The notes under the pieces were generated by a model. It was not told the DNA's origin and did no database searches. It was given only the letters and a program-made list of their open reading frames with translations. Positions 55,063-64,000 of a stretch of 64,000 nucleotides of DNA are shown here, in pieces. Each line of letters starts with the position of its first letter. The first letter of the stretch is position 1. Made by a program: the position numbers and the translations under genes. The stretch is taken from the NCBI RefSeq assembly GCF_910592395.1, contig NC_088316.1, forward strand, positions 9,240,001 through 9,304,000, in the 5' to 3' direction. The DNA comes from Lineus longissimus (lineage: Eukaryota; Nemertea; Pilidiophora; Heteronemertea; Lineidae).

Positions 55063-58000
55063 GTGATTGCTACTGCGGCACTTCTGATCCGCTACTGGGA
55101 ACCGCTTTGATGATCGCCGCTCAGGTCCTCACGTGACACTCGCGTTGATTGAAGGTGATCATGGCGAGGTTCCAGCCGTGGTTCCAGAGGGCGGTTGACC
55201 ATGACAACCTGATTATCAATAGCTGGCCTTTTATTTCACTAGGACTTCAGATGTTTTGTGCTTATTATAGGTTTTTTTTCTGGGGTGGAGTGCGTCAAGT
55301 CCCTGTACTTTATTTATCTTGTGTATTTGAGTATATTTACATTATAAACGGAACATAAGGAATTAATGAATCATGAAACATGTGTTACTAACCCGTTCCC
55401 TCGGAATTCACCCTTTCTGATTGGCCGGGGAGGATCATTATAAACAGCTGGTATATAGTGTCAAACTAGTAATTTCGATGCAACGGCTAGGCCTATCACG
55501 ATTTTATTATTCTTTGTATTTTATTGTTTATGTTTGGCAGGGAGTAGTAAACTCCCTATGTATGTTTAATAGTAGTCTCTAAATGATAGAATAAAATGTT
55601 TTGAGCTTTCGATTAATTATTCTGGTGATATATATTGATGATTTTATAGGAGATATTGATTGGTTTGATGGCATTCATCGACATCTAAAAGATACTGGAT
55701 GATATCAACTGTGTTTATAGATTCAAGCAATTGATGATGAATCAAAAGAAGAGCATGAAAAAGACAATACCCCTTTGATCAACTGCCCAGTCCCCTCAAC
55801 AATATTCCGGACCATACTTAGTGCGGTGTGGGCGAGGCATATCGGCGGGAGGGGGGGGGGGGGGGCTATGCCCCTAGAATTTAAAACCTGTTTCAACACA
55901 GATTTGTCCCCTTCAGAACAAAATATGTTCTGCAAGAAAGGAGGCGGAGCCATTGTGAAAATCCCAAGCAGCGATCAACAAGGTTATCTGACCAGAGTTG
56001 ATTGAATAATGGCATGAATCTGTGATAATTTTGAGGAGGCACGCTGAACGTCCCCATGCAGCAGTGATCAACTGGTTTTTCGGACCATGGCACTGTAAAA
56101 TATGTCCCTTTTTGATGTACGAAATAAACATATATATAGATTGATTAATGGAATTAATCACTGACCTATTCGACGAGACTTGCTGAAGTTCACCAGCAGT
56201 GATCAACAAGGTTATCTGACCAAAATTGATGGCATCGATAACTGATATTTTAGTGGAGTCACTCTGATGGTCCTCAGGAGTGATCAACTTACTTATCCGA
56301 CCAGTATTAATTGATTAACGGCATTAATCACTCGAATTTTAATGGAGACACTCTGAAGGTCCCCAGGAGCGAGCAACCTACTTATTGGTCCAGTATTGAT
56401 TGATTAAGGGCTTGAATTACCGATATTTTAGTGGAGTCACTCAGATGTCTTCAGGAGTGATCAGCTTACTTATCCGACCAGTATTGATTGATTAACGGCA
56501 TTAATCAGTCGCAATTAAGGGGAGACACCCTGAAGGTCCCCAGCAGCGATCAACCTCCTTATCCGACCAGTATTGATTGATTAAGGGCTTGAATTACTGG
56601 TATTTTTGTGGAGACACTCTGTGCTTCCCCAGGAGCGATCAACTAACTTATCGGTCCAGTATTGATTGATGGTATCAATCAGTCGCATTTTAGTTGAAAC
56701 ACTATGAAGATCCACAGGAGCGATCAATCTACTTATCCGACCAGTATTGATTAATCAATGGCTTTAATCACTCGTATTTTAGTGGAGGCACTCTACAAGG
56801 CCCCCAGGAGCGATCAGCTTTACTGGACCAGTATATTGATTGATTAAGAGTAATAATTACCGTTATTTAGAGACACTCTGAAGGTCCCAGGAGCGATCAG
56901 CTTACTATTCGGGCCAGTATTGATTGATTACGTGCATTAATCAATGACATATTCGAGGAGACTCACAAAAGCTCCCAGCGGCGAAGAACAAGCTTACTGA
57001 CGAGAATTGATTGATTAATGGCATGAATCACTGGTATTTCAGTGGAGACACTCTGGAGGTCCCCAGGAGCGATCTACTTACTTATCAAACCAATTTTGAT
57101 TGATTAACGGCATGAATTACTCGCATTTTAGTGGCAACACTCTGGGGGTCCCCAGGAGTGACCAACTTGGGTATCGAGCCAGTTTTGATAGATTAACGGC
57201 ATTAATCATTCGCATTGAAGTGGAGACTCTCTGAAGATCCCCAGGAGCAACCAAATAGGTTATCGGTCCAGTATTCATTGATTAACTGCAATAATCACTG
57301 GTATTTTAGTGGTGGCACTCTGAAGGGCCCAGGAGCGATCCATTTACTAATCGGACCAGTATTTATTGATTAAGGGCATTAATCACTCGCATTTCAGTGA
57401 ATACCCTCTGAATGTCCAAGGAGCTATCTTCTTACTAATCAAACCAGTTTTGATTGAAGAACGGCATGAATTACTGGTATTTTAATGAAGACAATATGGG
57501 GGTCCCCAGCGGACCAACTTGGTTGTCGGTCCAGTATTGATTGATTAACTGCAATAATCACTGGTATTTTAGTGGAGGCACTCTGAAGGGCCCAGGAGCG
57601 ATCTATTTACTAATCGGACCAGTAGTTATTGATTAAGGGCATTAATCACTCGCATTTTAGTGAATACCCTCTGAATGTCCCCAGGAGCGATCTACTCACT
57701 TATCAAATAAGTATTGATTGATTAACGGCATGAATTACTGATATTTTAGCGGAGACACTCTTGGAGTCCCCAGGAGCGACCAACTCGGTTATCAGTCCAG
57801 CATTGATAGATCAACGGCATTAATAATTCGCATTTTAGTGGAGACTCTCTGAAGGTCCCCAAGAGCGATTAACCTACTTATCCGACCAGTATTGATTGAT
57901 TAAGGGCAGTAATCACTCGTATTTTAGTGGACTCACTCTTATGGTCACCAGGAGCGATCAACCTACTTTCCCGACCAGTATTGATTGATTAACGGCATTA

Positions 58001-59666
58001 AGTATTTATATTTTAGTGAATACACTCTGAATGGCCCCAGGAGCGATTTACTTACTTATCGAATCAGTATTGATTGATTAACGGCATGAATTACTGGTAT
58101 TTTAGTGGATACACTCTGGGGGTCCCGAGGAGCGACCAAATTGGTTAACGGTCCAGTATTGATTGATAAATGGCAATAATCACTCGCATTTTAGTGGAGA
58201 CACTCTGGAGGTCCCCAGGAGCGATCAACCTACTTATCCAACCAGTTTTGATTGATTTAGGACATTATTCACTGGTATGTTAGTGGAGACACTCTGGGGG
58301 TCCCAAGGAGCGACTAAATTGGTTATCGGTCCAGTATTGATTGATTAACGGCATTAATCACTCGCATTTTAGTGGAGTCACTCTGAAGGTCCCCAGGAGC
58401 GATCAACCTACTTATCTGACCAGTATTGATTGATTAACGCATTAATCACTCGCATTTTAGTGGAGTCACTCTAAAGGTCCCCAGGAGCGATCAACCTACT
58501 TATCCGACCAGTATTGATTGATTAAGGGCATTAATCACTGGTATGTTAGTGGAGACACTCTGAAGGTCCCCTGGAGCGATCAGCTTACTTATCTGACTAG
58601 AATTGGTCAATTAAGGGCATTAATCGCTGATATATTCGAGGAAACTGACTAAAGGTCCCAAGCAGCGACGAACAGTCTTATCTGACCATTATTAATTGAT
58701 TACGGGCAATCATTACTCGTATTTAAGTGGAGACACTCTGAAGGTCCCCTGGAGCGATCACTTACTTATATGACTTGAATTGGTAGATTAAGGGCATTAA
58801 TCGCTGATATATTCGAGGAAACTGACTAAAGGTCCCAAGCAGCGACGAACAGTCTTATCTGACCATTATCAATTGATTACGGGCAATCATTACTCGTATT
58901 TAAGTGGATACACTCTGAAGGTCCCCTGGAGCGATCAGCTTACTTATATGACTTGAATTGATCGATTAAGGGCATTAATCGCTGATATATTCGAGGAAAC
59001 TGCCTAAAGGTCCCAAGCAGCGACCAACAGTCTTATCTGACCATTATTAATTGATTACGGGCAATCATTACTCGTATTTAAGTGGAGTCACTCTGAAGGT
59101 CCCCAGGAGCGATCAACCTACTTATCCGACCAGTATTGATTCATTATCGGCATTGATTACTCGCATTTGAGTGGAGACACTCTGAGGGTCCCTAGGAGCG
59201 ATCAGCTTAATTGTTGGACCAGTATTGATTGATTAAGGGCATTGATCACTGATGTATTTAACGGGACTTACTCAAGGTCCTCAGCAGCGACGAACAAGGT
59301 TATCTGACCAGAATTGATTGATTAATGGCATTAATCAGTGGCATTTTAGTGGAGACACTGTGATAGTCCCCAGGAGAGATCACCTTACTTTTCGGTCCAG
59401 TACCGTCGAAGTAGATACGGGAACTCAAAATGGATATCTATCCCAGTCATGCTAAGCCCCTCCTCCCCTGACTCAACTATTGATAGAATATTCAAATAAG
59501 ATTTCGCTGCACCGCCTGGCCACTCTCAGTTCATTATCAACGCATGCGCACTGGCAAAATGATGATTGGAGACCAGGTCACGTGAGGGCCTGAGCGGCTA
59601 TCATCAAAGCGGTTCCAAGCGGCGATCAGCAGCGATCAGAAGTGCCCCAGCAGCGATCACTCTCTC
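55063..59666. mobile_element. 4.6-kb segment with inverted ends enclosing a satellite
   Basis: Left end 55063-55138 and right end 59577-59666 are inverted copies sharing GGCACTTCTGATC, AACCGCTTTGATGAT, GCCGCTCAGG and CTCACGTGAC. The space holds about 800 bp of non-repeat DNA (with a G run at 55851-55864) and the 88-bp array. The right end itself resembles a diverged array unit (CCCCAGCAGCGATCA). No target duplication or transposase was found, so mobility is not shown. Confidence 0.6.
55970..59400 (+). repeat. 88-bp satellite array (~38 copies)
   Basis: Monomers of 88-90 bp contain CCCCAGGAGCGATCAACCTA, TTATCCGACCAGTATTGATT, GATTAACGGCATTAATCACT and CGCATTTTAGTGGAGACACT. Near 58626-59060 a two-monomer unit of ~178 bp (with GCTGATATATTCGAGGAAAC) is repeated three times, showing a local higher-order structure. 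Each monomer includes TGATTGATTAA and ATTAAT, so it is AT-rich in one half. Non-coding. Confidence 0.93.
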
Positions 59667-60647
59667 CGGACCCTGATCGAATAACCACCGAAATTGATTA
59701 TCATGATGTAGGTACCCATTACGTTTTTTGACTGATGACGTCATCATTTGCTTGACTCCAACCTCGTCCCCAGTTGTTAAGTGAAATAAGGTCTCACTTG
59801 CCAGTGGATACAAGGTCGTCACCTTGTCCCCCCCCCCCCCCTCCCAGAAACCTAGTTCTTTAGACGCCGGCCGGTTCCATGAATATGAGTGGATCAATCG
59901 TGTTCCAAATACTATTGACTTTAACACCATGATCTTAGTTTCCATGTACAGAGGATCGGTTAGGACCGGTTCACTACCGTAGGTTGGCGATTATACGGTA
60001 ACATATGTCCAGCCGGAGGAAGAGATTTGGCCTAGTCCAGCGTGGGCTAATTCATATGGGATTCTAGGGGTTCCCGAGTAGCACTGTGCATCTCTCATTT
60101 CACGTTGACTATAGAGTATTTGGGGGGGGGGGGGGTGGCATTCGTGAACTCCCCTCTTTCCTATGTACTACACAGAAGTAGTACCCTCCATACCTTTTGA
60201 GTATTTTCCCCAATACTCTCCCAACACTCTCCCATCGCAAAGTGAATTTTACAAGAAACGTTCATATGTTAATTTAAACAACGGGCGAATGTGCCTGAGA
60301 GACTGAAGGCCCTCAATATATATATAACAACCCATACCAAACACAGGGTATAAAACGGCCTTATTCAGCGTAAATCAAAGCACAGCTGGAAATCAATGAC
60401 AGAAGCAACACACCCTAAACAAATGCGTTGTTATAGCTTCGCTGACCCTATCGACCGCAAGCAGGAGTGCTGAACAGAACGCGGTAGGCCCTATACACTA
60501 CCCATGTTCGTATACTTGGTATATTGATTATGTATAGACATGGATTAGGCCAGGCCTCACATAAACTATATTTTTTTACTAAATTTGGGCATGACCCCTA
60601 TAATCCTTTGGGTTGGCAGACACCCTTGCTCGTTTCTGCTTAATCTT

Positions 60648-60739
60648 GCCCTCGAAGGGCATTTTGGCCTCCGCAAGGCAATGTCTCTGCCCTCGCAGGG
60701 CTATATTTTTAAGCCTTTGCAAGGCTGCCCTCGCAGGTC
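60648..60739 (+). repeat. Series of five small stem-loops
   Basis: GCCCTCGAAGGGC (60648), GGCCTCCGCAAGGC (60666), GCCCTCGCAGGGC (60689), AGCCTTTGCAAGGCT (60712) and an imperfect GCCCTCGCAGGTC (60727) lie in a row, each able to pair with itself. The series alternates two related words. Confidence 0.7.
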
Positions 60740-61164
60740 TATAATATCATATAAAACTTATAATTAACAAATCCTGGACAAGAACGTAGCCAAGAACCAA
60801 AACCCAACTCAACAGACCTGGGGCCTGATTCACAAAGCACTCTTAGATTTCCGATCTTAGATCACTCTGAGAGCACTCATAGGGTGAACTTACGTGAAAG
60901 GTTAGGGAACCCTAAGTGTTATTCATGAAGCTATCTAAGTATTATCTAAGCAATTGCTTACGCAAAGTGAATGAATAAGTCCTGAGTGAACACACGTAGC
61001 TTGCTATAGCAAACTTTAAAACGTCTCTCGTAATGAAAGGGTAAGGTATTTTAGCTCATTGCATTGCATGTTTATACACAATCGTGACAGAAGGCCTAAG
61101 GGTTTGCATGGCAGTACAGAAGACTTCCATACGTGGTATTCCAACGGCGTTTCCCAATATTACA

Positions 61165-62225
61165 ATGGCCCAAAAACGCCCTAGAAAAAACAATTTCTCT
61201 CCGAAAGAAATCGACAAACTCACTGACCTGGTGCAACAGCATAACAAAGTGATTTCAAGCAAATTCAGATTTGATTACTTTGTGTTACATGAACTTTGGT
61301 GTGTTATGAAACATAAAATACCGCGCGCACAGGGAGCGCAGGGAGAGCAGACTTGAGAGTGACGCCGAGAAAGCAGAACGTGATTGAGAGCAAACGAAAA
61401 AGCTCGCAACGTTGAGACGGAGCCCCGGAGTTAGGCTGGGTGCAAGGAAGCCAGCTCAGTGCTGAGGCCGAGTGCCGCCAACGCTTGAAACGAAATAGTA
61501 TGCTGTACGAGAAAGAATGGTTCGGGAGTGTCACGAGACGTCCACGAGGGAACCGAATGTAACTGCACGTGCATGAATGATTCTGGAATCCACAAGGCGT
61601 GTCTAGCCTGTATGCTGAGGTAACTCAATATTCTGAACTTAGCGCCGAAATCTAGCTAGTGTCGAAGTCTGCTCCCTTTCGCGAAACGCAATAATGTCGA
61701 CACGTGCTGAAACTCATTCTGAAGTGACTCTTGAATAGAATTCCTGTATGTATTTTGTATCAAACTTATATTTGTTTACATTTAAAACCAGTCTCGTTCA
61801 GTTTTTTCATACACAGAAGTGTCGCATCTTGCATAGAACCAACAACCCACTTGAACTCACAGGGGGAGTTCGTAACAATTACCAAGAAGATATGTTCTAT
61901 TGCACCATGCATCCGGCCGAGAGAAGAAGTGGGAGGACTTGAAGCAAAAGGTAAAAAAGAAGGGTATGACGAAATGAAAAAGAGGCAGGTGACAGGAAAT
62001 GTTCCATTTTCTGATGACGGCGAGAATGGTGGTGATGAGAATGCTAATGGTTTAAACGATACAGAAGAAAAGATCATTGGCTTGCTGGGTGTAGATCTTG
62101 TGTGTGGCCTTGAAGGTGGGGTAGATACTGCGGGTGAATATGCTACTACCGAAAACACAGGGAAAATACGTAAAGTAAGTAAGCGTGTTCATACATCCGT
62201 CAATAGGCCTATGAAAAGGCTTTAG
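61165..62225 (+). pseudogene. Harbinger Myb/SANT-like accessory protein, disrupted
   Basis: The start (61165) gives MAQKRPRKNNFSPKEIDKL then TDLVQQHNKVISSKF, the first helices of a Myb/SANT-like domain. The later frame (about 61920-62225) has LEAKGKKEGYDEMKKRQVTG, an acidic linker, and the conserved tail TEEKIIGLLGVDLVCGLEGG. The ~600 bases between have no open frame, so an intron, a deletion or inserted DNA separates them; splice sites were not clear. In autonomous elements this protein binds DNA and helps the transposase enter the nucleus. Confidence 0.65.
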
Positions 62226-62484
62226 CTATTCTCTATCATTACCAAGAGCAATAAATGTTCTGGCTCTGAAGGCTAGCTAAATATTTTTTTTCCGAGAATA
62301 CGAGGGCGTGAATTTGATATGTTGCTTGGTTCATCATGTGGGAGGGAGTTGGGCCCGCCCGATAAAAAATACTAACATTAAATTTGACATGTGTTGATTA
62401 TTCTGCGTCGCTCGCTGTAGAAACCCTCTATAATACGTTCCTGGGTATCCGGCTGAGGGAATGAAACGAATTGTTGTGCCTTTC

Positions 62485-62694
62485 TCACCAGTGCCGTAGC
62501 AACTCGTAAAACAACCCTTGAGACACTAGGTTGGCTGATGTGACTGGCATCACCGTTACATCACCGATACATCCTGTACCGTTTGAACAAATCGACGTCG
62601 TCATACTCATCAAGAGGGTGCAACCGATACCGAAAATCCGTTCCCGACAGAGAGCTCGTCTGACGTCTTCTTCAGCAAATATTACAGCCGCCAT
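62485..62694 (-). pseudogene. Harbinger transposase N-terminal fragment
   Basis: The minus-strand frame includes RRALCRERIFGIG and, in a neighbouring frame, a DEYDDVDLFKRYRM-like stretch, both like the beginning of Harbinger DDE transposases, before the catalytic core. A frameshift splits them, and the catalytic Asp/Glu region is absent. Its convergent placement against the Myb-like gene supports the assignment. Confidence 0.55.
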
Positions 62695-62892
62695 TCTAGC
62701 GCGCGTTGCCTTACCAAATGCCCTAAGTGTACACTAAGATGGGTCCGGTACCTCACGTAGAGTTACGATTACACTATGTATTTGCGTAAGTTTAAGGGTC
62801 TTTTGTGAATACCACTTAACTCCTTAAGTGTTATCTAAGAGTATGTTACGGGCCCGTAAGTCCCAAATAGTGCTTTGTGAATCAGGCCCCTG

Positions 62893-63442
62893 GCCTCAAA
62901 CTAACAGCTCAACAGGAGAACAATGAACTGGCATCCACACACCATGGGTTCTACCAAACCAGTGATCTTCGATCAGTGCTCGTTGCGCAAAGTCACTCGT
63001 GATCACTTCAGAATACACTTGAGTAAGGAAAAACCGCAATAACCCTGCATTTTTTGATCGAATTTAGAGAAGGTATTCTCCTGGCATGGCCATCACAAGG
63101 TGGTTCTTCTAGTTGAAAATAAACATGTTTTCATTAGGTCTTTGACCAGACACACTTCAGCATCACAGTGGGAACTTTTTTGCCAATTTTTTACCATTTG
63201 CATGATCTGGGGGTATAAAAGCTGATGTCGGGCCTATTGGATTCGTATCACATCAAATCTGTCCAAATTGCTCTAAAATGCATCGCTGCGAATCTAGGAA
63301 CCTAAAAATATGTAGGGTGTGGCAGTTATAACAAATATCTCCCCACACAATATGCAACATACCTTCAATCTGCCAGGCGAGTCTGACGATAGTTCCGCGA
63401 TAGTCAATTCCTGTCGTTTCACTTTAAGTCAAATTTTGTCAA
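62893..63442. other. No supported gene
   Basis: No long ORFs, splice-flanked exons or repeat edges seen. Confidence 0.4.
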
Positions 63443-63737
63443 TGTAAAGCCGCAACACCCATATGTTTTTTTAATTGATTTAAGAATAGTTTTCCCCTAG
63501 CTATCACATAGTTTTTGCTTTACGAAGAAATAAATATAATTTCACATCTATAACTAGGCGAACTTAATACTCATCAGGCCTATTTTGGACCGATTTCACA
63601 CCATTTCTAGGACCCGTGTAGTACAAAAATGTGATCAATGTTAAGCCGCAACACCCATATGTTTTTTTAATTTGATTTAAGAATATTTTTCCACTGGCTA
63701 TCACATAGTTGTTGCTTTACGAAGAAATGAATATATG
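63443..63737 (+). repeat. Direct duplication of ~98 bp
   Basis: GTAAAGCCGCAACACCCATA with GCTATCACATAGTTTTTGC and TTTACGAAGAAATAAAT (63443-63540) reappears at 63638-63737 with about 8 changes. The 97-bp spacer is unrelated. Probably part of a larger tandem unit of ~195 bp. Confidence 0.8.
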
Positions 63738-64000
63738 GCAACTATCAAATAAAAACCATCGAAAGTGCTCGACTGGGTCTCTACAAATTAAAAGATCTAT
63801 AGATTGTAGTGGCTGTGGACAAAATGATTGACCTCAGAAGGATTCCAGAGCATGCCTCGCATCCCAGACCTGGGCTTACTCTTTGGCTCAGCTGGAGATA
63901 TTCTCCGCACTGGCATGTGAGACCTTAATGGAATCACTTTTTCTTTGATACCCTTGGTCACGTTCCCAATGACAACCATCCAAAATCCATTTTAATGGCA

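Larger units (their letters stand above)
60821..62889. mobile_element. Harbinger-like transposon, non-autonomous (2,069 bp)
   Basis: Ends GGGCCTGATTCACAAAGCAC and its complement GTGCTTTGTGAATCAGGCCC are perfect inverted repeats. CTG flanks both sides (60818-60820 and 62890-62892), a 3-bp duplication as in PIF/Harbinger. Inside are a Myb/SANT-like gene on the plus strand and a short N-terminal transposase remnant on the minus strand, the convergent arrangement known for Harbinger elements. The DDE core is missing, so it cannot transpose itself. Confidence 0.85.

Overview
The window looks like nuclear DNA from an animal, most likely a marine invertebrate. It has intron-style splice signals, sparse short exons, many classes of animal transposon (Polinton/Maverick, PIF/Harbinger-like, CR1/L2-like LINE, a second LINE, many short inverted-repeat elements), long minisatellites and AT-rich spacers. 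Nothing is bacterial: there are no operons, rRNA genes or CRISPR arrays. The mix (Polintons with CR1-like LINEs, Harbinger Myb-like genes and GACGGACGCC-tailed repeats) would fit an echinoderm, hemichordate, cephalochordate or mollusc. I cannot fix the phylum from sequence alone.

Layout. 0-11 kb: dispersed repeats, a 2.1-kb imperfect palindrome whose two arms each carry a fragment of a MADF-domain gene, one good unknown host-type exon (4173-4917, minus), two abutting TTAA-flanked elements, and an 81-bp minisatellite. 11.9-14.3 kb: a 5'-truncated CR1/L2-like LINE on the minus strand. 15.7-17.0 kb: inverted-repeat elements. 17.2-24.4 kb: a decayed Polinton on the minus strand with minor capsid, small membrane protein, major capsid and packaging ATPase genes; the ATPase is split by a 1-kb repeat. 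25.5-26.8 kb: a second LINE reverse transcriptase. 26.9-30.0 kb: arrays of a 21-bp palindrome-bearing unit in inverted and direct arrangement. 30.5-38 kb: candidate small exons and a mosaic of short repeats. 38.8-42.1 kb: a zinc-finger-like ORF split by an inverted-repeat element, and tandem repeats. 42.1-48.3 kb: a second decayed Polinton with polymerase B, integrase and accessory genes, invaded by a 1.2-kb element. 48.3-55 kb: mostly non-coding, with a minisatellite-armed element carrying an 8-bp target duplication and a likely complete 98-residue two-coding-exon gene at 52.1-52.7 kb. 55-59.7 kb: an 88-bp satellite array between inverted ends. 60.8-62.9 kb: a non-autonomous Harbinger-like element with a Myb/SANT-like gene and an antisense transposase remnant.

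How the parts fit. The two Polinton remnants lie in opposite orientation and share a ~255-bp homologous stretch of one accessory gene, so they are two diverged copies or parts of an inverted, expanded locus. Nearly every mobile gene is broken by stops, frameshifts, deletions or nested insertions. The most striking recurring theme is architectural: at least three unrelated elements have a unique core flanked by inverted arrays of short tandem repeats, two of them with clean target-site duplications. This is the best candidate here for something under-described.

All calls come from reading the sequence; no database search was run. Family names rest on motif recognition.
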